From the NCBI GenBank assembly GCA_015222855.1, contig JADFWA010000257.1:1-5674 (forward strand): 5,674 nucleotides of DNA, given 5' to 3'. A program made the position numbers and the translations under genes. Each line of letters opens with the position of its first letter. Within the stretch, counting starts at the first letter, position 1. The notes beneath the pieces were generated by a model. That model did no database searches. It had not been told where the DNA came from and worked only from the letters and a program-made list of their open reading frames with translations. Source of the stretch: Pseudomonadota bacterium (GTDB lineage Bacteria > Desulfobacterota > Syntrophia > Syntrophales > JADFWA01). Below are positions 1 through 5,674 of the stretch, in pieces.

Positions 1-2
1 GA

Positions 3-395
3 TTATTTTCTTATGTTGCTGAATACTTTTCGTTTGATTTCCGGTTCGGGGCCAAAATTGAGTAAAAGTCCTACTTCAATATCGGTGGCTTTAAGATAAT
101 TTAACAATTGCGCTTCATGTTCTTTGGCTAATTGTCTTGCCGCCTTTATCTCTATAATTACCTTGTTATCAACAACTATATCGGCGTAGTATTCACCTAT
201 AATTTCATTTTCATACAATACCTTGATCGGGTATTGAGAAGCTACGGGAATCCCTTCTTTTTTACATTCTATCATCATTGCCTTTTCGTAAACCTTTTCC
301 AAAAAGCCGTAACCCAGTTTGTTATAAACCATGTAGAAGATTTTAATGATCTTCTCCGTTAGTTCTTTGTATTTAAAATCCTTGGATGTATTCAT
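3..395 (-). CDS. GxxExxY family protein (PD-(D/E)XK nuclease-like fold)
   Basis: Complete 130-residue protein with an ATG start at 395-393 and a TAA stop at 5-3. The family-defining motif G-x-x-E-x-x-Y is at residues 30-36 (GFLEKVY). A PD-(D/E)XK-like core follows: Asp72 in 'YYADIVV', then Glu82-x-Lys84 in 'VIIEIKA'. The C-terminal part, 'AQLLNYLKAT' and 'VGLLLNFG' (residues 95-114), is also typical. No signal peptide or membrane segment is visible, so it is probably cytoplasmic. Family members are widespread and about this size, but their function is not established; nuclease activity is inferred only from the fold. It lies 87 bases downstream of cysNC on the same strand, behind the repeat element at 408-485, and has no clear Shine-Dalgarno sequence (bases before the ATG read AAAAATCACC). 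It looks AT-richer than cysNC, which suggests a separate origin. Identification as GxxExxY is firm; a link to sulfation is not supported. Confidence 0.93.
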   Translation of the reverse strand: MNTSKDFKYKELTEKIIKIFYMVYNKLGYGFLEKVYEKAMMIECKKEGIPVASQYPIKVLYENEIIGEYYADIVVDNKVIIEIKAARQLAKEHEAQLLNYLKATDIEVGLLLNFGPEPEIKRKVFSNIRK

Positions 396-407
396 GGTGA
401 TTTTTAT

Positions 408-485
408 GGGACGCAGATTTTCGCAGATAACCGCAGATTTTTTTTGCTTTTTAAATCCTGTAAATCCGCGTTCATCTGCGTCCTA
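408..485. repeat. Structured inverted-repeat element with 10-bp-spaced CGCAGAT heptamers
   Basis: A perfect 10-bp inverted repeat bounds the element: GGACGCAGAT at 409-418 and ATCTGCGTCC at 474-483. Inside the left half, CGCAGAT occurs three times at exact 10-base steps (412-418, 422-428, 432-438). The right half carries ATCCGCG (464-470) and ATCTGCG (474-480), also 10 bases apart and in the opposite sense. In a minus-strand transcript a second, inner stem is possible: CGCGGATTT (470-462) with AAATCTGCG (440-432), nine pairs including one G-U, around a 21-base loop. The right arm ends on the last base of the cysNC stop codon. It does not look like a classical intrinsic terminator, because the outer loop is long and no T-run follows on the minus strand. 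From general experience, CTGCG-rich repeats of this style often sit beside GxxExxY genes. Whether it is a REP-like mobile repeat, an mRNA structure or a protein-binding array cannot be told from one copy. Confidence 0.8.
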
Positions 486-2378
486 AAAATATCTTTCCTT
501 CTTAAGCGTATCGACAATACGCGCGACAATATCTTCAGCGCTTTGTAAATCCGTTTCAACCACTATTTCCGGATTTCGTGGCTCTTCATACGGGGAGGAG
601 ATTCCGGTAAACTCCTTGATCTCCCCGCTAAGAGCTTTTTTGTACAATCCATTGGGATCTCGCCTTTTACATACCTCAAGATCACATTTTACATGGACTT
701 CAAAAAAGCGGTCTGTTGGGAATAGTGATCTGACGGTTGCCCTGTCTTTTTCAAAGGGAGAAATGAAAGTACAGATGACGATACTTCCCGATTCAAAAAA
801 GAGTCTTGCCATCTCTCCAACCCTGCGGATATTCTCCGACCTGTCTTTGTCGGAAAACCCTAAATCCCCGCAGAGACCATGCCGGATATTGTCACCATCA
901 AGAAGCATAGTCTGGCAACCTGCTTCAAAGAGCGCTTTCTCAATGTTTCTGGCGATTGTTGATTTTCCCGATCCCGAATATCCCGTAAGCCACAATACCG
1001 CCGCTTTATGACTGTTGCGCAATTCTCTCACTTCGCGGGATATATTCCACCCGCTCCAGATGGTATGGGGTGATTTCTTCTGTGTTACGCTTTTATCTTT
1101 TGCGCCTTCAATAACATCGTCGATTGTTCTTGACACGCCCCTTATCATACCTGCAGCAACGGTATTATTTGTCAGAGGATCAATTAAAATAAAGCTTCCA
1201 GTGCCGCGATTCACCCTGTAAGTATCAAATAATACGGGTGAGGCTGTCTTGATCTCTACCCTGGCAATATCGTTTAGTGCCAGCGCATCGGTTTTTTCTC
1301 TGTGGAGGGTGTTCACATCGATTTTGTAGACAACTCGCGGAATGAAGGCCTTAACATTATTTGTTGTGTGCTTGAGAATATAAGAGTTTCCATTTGACAT
1401 GGCCTGTTCATCCATCCAGCAGATAATGGCTTCGAAATGATTGCTCACCTGGGGCAGATTGTTTTTGCGAACGATCATATCGCCCCGGCTGATGTCTATT
1501 TCATCATTCAGTGTCAGGACAACGGACTGGGGCGGGAAGGCCTCAGACAGTTCACCGTCATGGGTAACAATCGACTTAACGGTTGTAGTCTTGCCTGACG
1601 GCAACACAACAATCTCTTCCCCCGGACTGATTGTGCCGGATGTTATTCTCCCTGCAAAACCTCTGAAACCGTGATTCGGCCGGATTACGTACTGAATGGG
1701 GAAGCGAAAGTCCAGAAGGTTTCTGTTCGCGGTTACATGAACAGTTTCCAGATAGTGCAGGAGGGTGGCCCCGTCATACCAGGGCATATTGTCACTTTTT
1801 TTCGCAACATTATCACCCTTGAGAGCGGAAACAGGGATAAAAACAATATCGTGAATATCCAGCTTTTCGGAGAATTTCTCGTATGACGATACAATGTTTT
1901 TGTATACGCATTCGGAGTAATCTACGAGGTCCATTTTATTTACGGCCACAATCAGGTGAGGAATTTGCAGGAGGGAATTAATAATGCCGTGCCGCCTGGA
2001 CTGTGTAAGCACACCGTTCTCGGCGTCAATGAGGATAATTGCAAGGTCTGCGGTTGATGCGCCCGTAATCATGTTGCGGGTATACTGAACATGGCCCGGC
2101 GTATCCGCTATGATAAATTTTCTCTTTGGAGATTCGAAATATCTATAGGCGACATCGATGGTAATCCCCTGCTCCCTTTCAGCGGACAGGCCGTCAAGCA
2201 GGAGGGCAAGGTCTACCTCGTCATAACCCTTCCTTTTTGATGTCTTTTCGATAGCGGCATACTGATCTTCGAAGATTGATTTCGTTTCGTATAAAAGCCG
2301 GCCGATGAGCGTGGATTTTCCATCATCAACACTGCCGGTTGTTGTAAATCGAAGGAGTGTTTTTTCTCTGCTTTCCAT
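483..2378 (-). CDS. cysNC: Bifunctional sulfate adenylyltransferase subunit 1 (GTPase) / adenylylsulfate kinase
   Basis: This enzyme couples GTP hydrolysis to APS formation together with CysD, then phosphorylates APS to PAPS. Residue numbers here count from an in-frame TTG at 2381; the preferred ATG (2378-2376) is residue 2, giving 631 residues. The N-terminal EF-Tu-like GTPase shows the P-loop GSVDDGKST (16-24), the switch-I region 'EREQGITID' (68-76), DTPGH (93-97), NKMD (148-151) and SALKGDN (185-191). Beta-barrel domains follow to about residue 420. After a linker comes the APS kinase: Walker A GYSGSGKST (467-475), DGDNIRHGL (495-503), DRSENIRRVGE (513-523), FISPF (539-543, with the Ser541 position that is conserved in APS kinases) and the lid region RDPNGLYKKA...FTGISSPYEEP. 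All catalytic motifs are present and the length fits NodQ/CysNC fusions. The start overlaps the cysD stop by one base (TGATG), indicating translational coupling. The stop codon TAG abuts a repeat element. Confidence 0.97.
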   Translation of the reverse strand: MESREKTLLRFTTTGSVDDGKSTLIGRLLYETKSIFEDQYAAIEKTSKRKGYDEVDLALLLDGLSAEREQGITIDVAYRYFESPKRKFIIADTPGHVQYTRNMITGASTADLAIILIDAENGVLTQSRRHGIINSLLQIPHLIVAVNKMDLVDYSECVYKNIVSSYEKFSEKLDIHDIVFIPVSALKGDNVAKKSDNMPWYDGATLLHYLETVHVTANRNLLDFRFPIQYVIRPNHGFRGFAGRITSGTISPGEEIVVLPSGKTTTVKSIVTHDGELSEAFPPQSVVLTLNDEIDISRGDMIVRKNNLPQVSNHFEAIICWMDEQAMSNGNSYILKHTTNNVKAFIPRVVYKIDVNTLHREKTDALALNDIARVEIKTASPVLFDTYRVNRGTGSFILIDPLTNNTVAAGMIRGVSRTIDDVIEGAKDKSVTQKKSPHTIWSGWNISREVRELRNSHKAAVLWLTGYSGSGKSTIARNIEKALFEAGCQTMLLDGDNIRHGLCGDLGFSDKDRSENIRRVGEMARLFFESGSIVICTFISPFEKDRATVRSLFPTDRFFEVHVKCDLEVCKRRDPNGLYKKALSGEIKEFTGISSPYEEPRNPEIVVETDLQSAEDIVARIVDTLKKERYF

Positions 2379-3304
2379 CAAAAATACCCTTCCTTCTTCT
2401 TATCTTCCATCGCCGAATCGCTCCCCAGGTCTATCACACGGTTTTCCCGCTCTGATTTTCTGGCGCTTATTACTTCGGTAATAATATCATCAAATGACGT
2501 TGCTTCCGACTTTATCGCGCCTGTACAGGGAATACATCCAAGGCTTCGAAAGCGGCACATAACCGTTTCAGTTTCTTCATGTGAAAAATTGGCTTTTGCA
2601 TCATTTTCAACGGTGGAAAAGGAGGAAACGGGAATTAAAAGCCCGTTGCGTCTTATTACCTCACGTTCCCTGGCAAAGTAGATAGGCACAACGGGTATGT
2701 CTTCAAGCTTGATGTACTGCCATATATCCACCTCGGTCCAGTTGCTTAACGGGAAAACACGAACGGATTGTCCTTCGTTTAACCGTGCGTTATAGAGATC
2801 CCAGAGTTCCGGACGCTGATTCTTGGGATCCCACTGGCCAAATTCATCACGGAGGGAAAATACACGCTCCTTGGCACGTGATTTTTCTTCTTCTCTCCTG
2901 GCGCCTCCGAATGCGGCGTCAAACTCATGTTTCTTTATGGCGTCAAGCAGGCCCTGGGTCTTCAAATATCCACAACATTTATCTGTTCCAAGTTTTAAGG
3001 GATGACATTCTTTAGTGATCCATTCCTCATTATGTTCAACAATGAGCTTTGCGCCGATTTCTTCACAGAATCTGTCACGGAATTCATACATCTCCGGGAA
3101 TTTATATCCTGTATCGATATGCATAAGCGGAAAGGGAAACTTTCCGGGATAGAAGGCTTTCTGGGCCAGACGGAGCATGACACTGGAATCTTTTCCGACG
3201 GAATAAAGCATGACAGGATTTTTAAACTCAGCCACTACTTCCCGTATGATATGGATGGATTCTGATTCAAGCTGTTTAAGGTATGAGAGAGTGTATGAGT
3301 TCAT
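2378..3304 (-). CDS. cysD: Sulfate adenylyltransferase subunit 2 (ATP sulfurylase small subunit)
   Basis: Complete 308-residue protein of the PAPS reductase/ATP pyrophosphatase superfamily. It catalyses adenylyl transfer from ATP to sulfate, giving APS, in a cytoplasmic complex with the CysN GTPase encoded next. Visible motifs are the PP-loop SVGKDS (35-40), [14 protein letters not shown] (64-77), [18 protein letters not shown] (133-150), [14 protein letters not shown] (185-198), [14 protein letters not shown] (251-264) and the family-typical C-terminus [10 protein letters not shown]. The length is close to that of E. coli CysD (about 300). The ATG start at 3304-3302 is supported because '[15 protein letters not shown]' begins at about residue 9, as in known CysD proteins. 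No Shine-Dalgarno sequence is visible upstream. The gene overlaps cysNC by one base and follows the methyltransferase after 92 bases. In rhizobia the equivalent gene in a sulfation cluster is nodP. Sequence alone cannot separate assimilatory from dedicated sulfation use, but the sulfotransferase upstream favours the latter. Confidence 0.97.
   Translation of the reverse strand: MNSYTLSYLKQLESESIHIIREVVAEFKNPVMLYSVGKDSSVMLRLAQKAFYPGKFPFPLMHIDTGYKFPEMYEFRDRFCEEIGAKLIVEHNEEWITKECHPLKLGTDKCCGYLKTQGLLDAIKKHEFDAAFGGARREEEKSRAKERVFSLRDEFGQWDPKNQRPELWDLYNARLNEGQSVRVFPLSNWTEVDIWQYIKLEDIPVVPIYFAREREVIRRNGLLIPVSSFSTVENDAKANFSHEETETVMCRFRSLGCIPCTGAIKSEATSFDDIITEVISARKSERENRVIDLGSDSAMEDKKKEGYF
2387..2395 (-). 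promoter_or_regulatory. Ribosome binding site of cysNC, inside the cysD 3' end
   Basis: On the minus strand, AAGGAAGGG lies 8 bases before the ATG at 2378-2376 (5 bases before the alternative TTG at 2381-2379). It is encoded within the last codons of cysD (Lys-Glu-Gly of ...KKKEGYF). The spacing suits the ATG well, and with the TGATG overlap this argues for coupled, roughly stoichiometric translation of the two ATP sulfurylase subunits. The TTG cannot be excluded from spacing alone. Confidence 0.75.
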
Positions 3305-3315
3305 GGTAATTACAA

Positions 3316-3321
3316 ATTATA
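3316..3321 (-). promoter_or_regulatory. Possible -10 box upstream of cysD
   Basis: A perfect TATAAT on the minus strand ends 11 bases before the cysD ATG. No convincing -35 hexamer is found 16-18 bases upstream (candidates read ACACTT, AACACT and CAACAC). If used, transcription would start within a few bases of the ATG and give a nearly leaderless mRNA, which would agree with the missing Shine-Dalgarno sequence. The hexamer could equally be chance in an AT-rich gap, with cysD read from a promoter further upstream. The rest of the 92-base gap (3305-3396) shows only an 8-bp palindrome, GTCATGAC, at 3376-3383. Confidence 0.25.
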
Positions 3322-3396
3322 GATTGGTAACGTTCGAAAGTGTTGGCGTGTCACAATTTGACGGTTTCGTAATAAGTCATGACATGAAACGCACAG

Positions 3397-4026
3397 CTAC
3401 AATACGTTAAGGATATCGTTCTCCTTAAGGTGACGAGCGATATTGTGGTAGTGCTTACCGTATGTAAAGTATATCTGACGTTCCACATACTCTATATCCT
3501 GCATTTCCCAGCCGTTGCGACAGCACAAACTATGATAATCGTGCATATAGCAATGCGTATTTCTCGTAACTTTGTCCACCAGCGATCCTCGTTCGCACCA
3601 AGAAATCACCACGACCTTACGGCTGATTCTGGCAAGTTCCGATATTACACTCTCTATTTCTTCGGGTCGTTGGTGGAGCAGTACAGATACCGCAACAACT
3701 ATGTCGAACTCTTCGTCTACAAACGGCGTTACATCTACCTCCGGACAGAGGTAAAATTCAGCTCGCAATCCGAGCCGATTGGCCGCGCTTCTTGATTTCT
3801 CCAAATAGGTGGGGGAGACATCGCAAATGGTTAGCTCCCTGATATCGGCATATTCTGAGAATAGCCGCCCAACCCCAGCACCAAACTCGAGAAGTCTGCA
3901 CGGCTTGTACTTGTGGATCATTCTGCGAAGGAATTCTCTGTGGCTCACTGTCATCACAGAGTTAGCGGAATTCGGCGAAGGAAGTACCTTCGCTCTATAC
4001 TCCCAGTAACATTTTGTATCGTACAT
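3397..4026 (-). CDS. Class I SAM-dependent methyltransferase, substrate unknown
   Basis: Complete 209-residue protein with an ATG start at 4026-4024 and a TAG stop. The Rossmann SAM-binding site is clear: motif I LEFGAGVGRL at about 46-55; the motif II acidic residue Asp69 in 'TICDVSPTYLEKSR'; and the post-I/motif IV region 'EEFDIVVAVSVLLHQRPEEI' at 105-124, which ends strand 4 and runs into the helix typical of small-molecule and sugar methyltransferases (Methyltransf_11/25 style). 'KVVVISWCERG' (137-147) looks like strand 5. No membrane segment or signal peptide is seen. A weak AAAGG (4037-4033) lies 6 bases before the ATG. It sits 74 bases downstream of the glycosyltransferase-sulfotransferase fusion and 92 bases upstream of cysD on the same strand. 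O- or N-methylation of the same glycan is a reasonable inference from position, but nothing in the sequence fixes the acceptor. Confidence 0.88.
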   Translation of the reverse strand: MYDTKCYWEYRAKVLPSPNSANSVMTVSHREFLRRMIHKYKPCRLLEFGAGVGRLFSEYADIRELTICDVSPTYLEKSRSAANRLGLRAEFYLCPEVDVTPFVDEEFDIVVAVSVLLHQRPEEIESVISELARISRKVVVISWCERGSLVDKVTRNTHCYMHDYHSLCCRNGWEMQDIEYVERQIYFTYGKHYHNIARHLKENDILNVL

Positions 4027-4032
4027 GCCTTA

Positions 4033-4037
4033 CCTTT
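4033..4037 (-). promoter_or_regulatory. Weak ribosome binding site of the methyltransferase
   Basis: AAAGG on the minus strand lies 6 bases before the ATG at 4026-4024, an acceptable Shine-Dalgarno position. It supports this start over internal ones and suggests independent translation initiation after the 74-base gap. The match to consensus is partial. Confidence 0.45.
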
Positions 4038-4100
4038 CACTTGTAATTTTATAGCTTCTTTAACGTTTCCTTCTTGGTCAATATCGCCCCTCTGGAATAG

Positions 4101-5674
4101 TTAATATCGTAACTCCAGTACGTTCTGCCCGCATTTCTTATCATCTTCTTCAGTATTGGCCCTGTGCTGAGCCCCATGCTCCGCTGGTACTTCGTAATCC
4201 AAATAGTTATATGCGAAGACATCTTTAACGGGACAATATTTTTTCACTGCCTCCTTAATTTCTTCTATTTTTGGATACTTTGATTCGATGTTCTGGTTGC
4301 TCGTTTCAAGCATGTTTGTGGAAGGTTCAAGTCCTATGAATTCGCTCATATCTTTGATTACCCACTCCATATCTGAAGTTAGCAATTCGTAAGTGTAAAT
4401 CTTGATTTTGTTCCTCAAACTCCAGATCAGATTTGCATAGAAATTCCAAATCTGAGCTTGCCGCTCAATCTTATCATCGCTTGTAAACTTGAATCTTTGC
4501 CAGCGAGGGTGCATATCTTCATCGGCCACATGTGCCTCTGGAATAATATTGGCCTTTTCACTGTTCCAACTAGCGATGGTATAAACGGGGTCTCGCACTA
4601 TCGCTATTACTTTGTAACCATAATCAAGGATTTTCTGTATCTGATTCAGATAAGGAATATTTATCTTCGATCCTATAACAGCGTTTTCATCCACGTCTTG
4701 GACAATTCTCTCCTGCACATTTGCACCGCTTCCCTGAGTATCGGTGGCCAGGTTACCTGAACTGTCATAGCGATTGGGTATAGACTCTCCTGCAATAAGT
4801 CGACGCCGGATTTCAGCAAATGCTGAAGGAAGCGAATTGACATCGTAAAGAATCTCATTTAAGCACACGGCATTGTCTATGTCGTTTAATAATGCAGAGA
4901 ACAGGCTTGTACCACTTCTGGGTATTCCAGTAACGATCACAGTCTTCTCTGGCCGGTGGTATCTTGCAAGGGCAGTGGGTATGTTCCATTGCTTATGTGC
5001 CTCGTTGCGGCATCGTCGTTCCGAAAAAGTAGCTTCACTGGAAATCCCATCCGCCATTTCCTTGAGAAGCGCTTCGATTTTCTCCAGTTGGGACTGTAAA
5101 GAGTACCTTTTCTCAACGAACTGCCGGTATTTCAGAGAGTCGTAGCTTTGCCTGTCAAAAATCAATCGAATGAGTTCGTCCGTACATCCAAATACGCAAT
5201 CCGCTGGCCACATTTCTTCCGCGCTGGGAAAAGCATGGATAAGGGGGCGGTAACCCATAGCCATAGCTTCAGCGATCGAGTAACCAAATGACTCGAATGG
5301 ACTCGTCGTAAGGAGGTAGTTTATATCATTTGTCTCGAACCATTTTGCAACGTCGTCAACGTGCCCAAAGAACCTAATGTTGTTTGTCAATCCTAACTTG
5401 GGAACAATACTCTTCATATAGTACTTGTAACGGAGTTCCTGAATCCGTCCCGCGATTTTGAGTGTGTATCTAACATCAATCTGCATGAGTCGGCTCAGAA
5501 CCTCTATCCACATGACAGGATTCTTCTTATGATCGATACTACCCACCACTCCAATATTGAATCCTGGCTTCCGCTCCTTAAATGGGTAGTTCCTCAAGTT
5601 CACGCCATTGGGGATCACGATTGATTCTGTCATGTGAGAAATTGAAGGACAAAGCTCCAAGGCAATTTTCAGGA
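4101..5674 (-). CDS. Glycosyltransferase (GT4-like) / PAPS-dependent sulfotransferase fusion, 5' end cut by the window
   Basis: The frame stays open to the window edge. The only early start is a TTG at 5660, preceded in frame by codons for L-K-I-A, so the gene very probably begins outside and the N-terminal Rossmann domain of the glycosyltransferase is missing here. Residues counted from that TTG: 'VIPNGVNLRNYPF' (15-27) and 'GVVGSIDHKKNP' (37-48) open the GT-B C-terminal domain; 'IRFFGHVDD' is at 95-103; and the E-x7-E signature Glu123/Glu131 lies in 'SPFESFGYSIAEAMAMG', as in retaining GT4 enzymes. A linker spans about 185-235. The sulfotransferase domain then shows the 5'-phosphosulfate loop 'TGIPRSGTSLF' (244-254) and the 3'-phosphate-binding motif 'VRDPVYTIASW' (355-365, Arg356 and Ser364), ending near 490 with a hydrophilic tail. 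The PAPS donor would come from CysD/CysNC downstream. The acceptor is unknown; a glycan is inferred from the fusion. Two separate genes are unlikely, as one uninterrupted frame covers both domains. Confidence 0.9.
   Translation of the reverse strand, partial: LKIALELCPSISHMTESIVIPNGVNLRNYPFKERKPGFNIGVVGSIDHKKNPVMWIEVLSRLMQIDVRYTLKIAGRIQELRYKYYMKSIVPKLGLTNNIRFFGHVDDVAKWFETNDINYLLTTSPFESFGYSIAEAMAMGYRPLIHAFPSAEEMWPADCVFGCTDELIRLIFDRQSYDSLKYRQFVEKRYSLQSQLEKIEALLKEMADGISSEATFSERRCRNEAHKQWNIPTALARYHRPEKTVIVTGIPRSGTSLFSALLNDIDNAVCLNEILYDVNSLPSAFAEIRRRLIAGESIPNRYDSSGNLATDTQGSGANVQERIVQDVDENAVIGSKINIPYLNQIQKILDYGYKVIAIVRDPVYTIASWNSEKANIIPEAHVADEDMHPRWQRFKFTSDDKIERQAQIWNFYANLIWSLRNKIKIYTYELLTSDMEWVIKDMSEFIGLEPSTNMLETSNQNIESKYPKIEEIKEAVKKYCPVKDVFAYNYLDYEVPAEHGAQHRANTEEDDKKCGQNVLELRY

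Noticed and set aside
404..475. A 23-codon minus-strand open frame (ATG at 475-473, TAA at 406-404) lying entirely inside the repeat element, beginning MNADLQDLKSKK.
   Set aside because: It is a translation of the repeat itself; the ribosome-binding-like AAGGAAAGA at the cysNC end is about 16 bases away, too far for normal initiation, and no family is recognisable.
409..483. The inverted repeat after cysNC as a rho-independent terminator.
   Set aside because: The outer stem encloses about 55 bases, and the minus strand after it reads CATAAAAATCACC rather than a T-run, so it lacks the classical form.
616..1011. Plus-strand open frames, including 616-1011, 1441-1674, 3430-3795 and 4458-4760.
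   Set aside because: They are antisense to genes with complete, motif-rich minus-strand proteins, have no recognisable domains and are best explained as shadows.
2379..2381. TTG at 2381 as the cysNC start (632 residues).
   Set aside because: The next codon is an ATG with a good ribosome-binding spacing and the common TGATG overlap with cysD; ATG is the simpler choice, though TTG cannot be excluded.
3364..3390. Short inverted repeat GTTTC (3364-3368) / GAAAC (3386-3390) and the GTCATGAC palindrome upstream of cysD as an operator or terminator.
   Set aside because: The arms are only 5 bases with a 17-base loop, and one 8-bp palindrome is not significant on its own; no regulator is encoded nearby.
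3955..4100. After the TAA of the glycosyltransferase-sulfotransferase gene the same frame stays open for 48 codons (LFQRGDIDQEGNVKEAIK...), raising the idea of stop-codon read-through or a lost extension.
   Set aside because: Only about 24 of those codons are intergenic and the rest run through the methyltransferase gene in another frame; a stop-free run this short is expected by chance, and no start codon with a ribosome binding site is present.
5658..5660. TTG at 5660 as the true start of the glycosyltransferase-sulfotransferase gene.
   Set aside because: The frame is open upstream to the window edge, and the protein would begin in the middle of a GT-B fold, just before the VIPNGV segment, so this is a truncated gene.

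Overview
The window holds five genes, all on the minus strand, so transcription runs from high to low coordinates. In transcription order they are: (1) a 5'-truncated fusion of a GT-B glycosyltransferase and a PAPS-dependent sulfotransferase (5674-4101); (2) a small SAM-dependent methyltransferase (4026-3397); (3) cysD, the ATP sulfurylase small subunit (3304-2378); (4) cysNC, the ATP sulfurylase GTPase subunit fused to APS kinase (2378-483); and (5) a GxxExxY / PD-(D/E)XK-like protein (395-3). No rRNA, tRNA, CRISPR array or transposase was seen. The non-coding gaps are short (74, 92 and 87 bases).

The first four genes make a coherent sulfation module. CysD and CysNC turn sulfate and ATP into APS and then PAPS. 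The sulfotransferase half of the first gene carries both PAPS-binding signatures and would use that donor. The glycosyltransferase half of the same polypeptide suggests the acceptor is a glycan under construction, such as a surface polysaccharide, glycolipid or glycosylated metabolite. The methyltransferase between them may add a further decoration. The logic resembles rhizobial nodP-nodQ-nodH, where dedicated PAPS synthesis is paired with a sulfotransferase. No reductive-assimilation gene (cysH, cysI or cysJ) is visible, but the window is short and the neighbours may lie outside it.

Between cysNC and the GxxExxY gene is a compact repeat element (about 408-485). It has a perfect 10-bp terminal inverted repeat and CGCAGAT-type heptamers at 10-base steps, and its edge touches the cysNC stop codon. 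The GxxExxY gene looks AT-richer than cysNC (two hand-counted 60-base rows at 37-38% G+C, against three cysNC rows at 42-53%). It is probably an unrelated insertion or accessory gene rather than part of the sulfation pathway.

The heterodimeric CysD/CysN ATP sulfurylase, the CysNC fusion and the GxxExxY gene with its CTGCG-rich repeat fit a Gram-negative bacterium of moderate G+C, possibly Desulfobacterota or a relative. The taxonomic guess is weak. The most interesting items are the glycosyltransferase-sulfotransferase fusion beside its own PAPS supply, and the structured repeat ahead of the GxxExxY gene.
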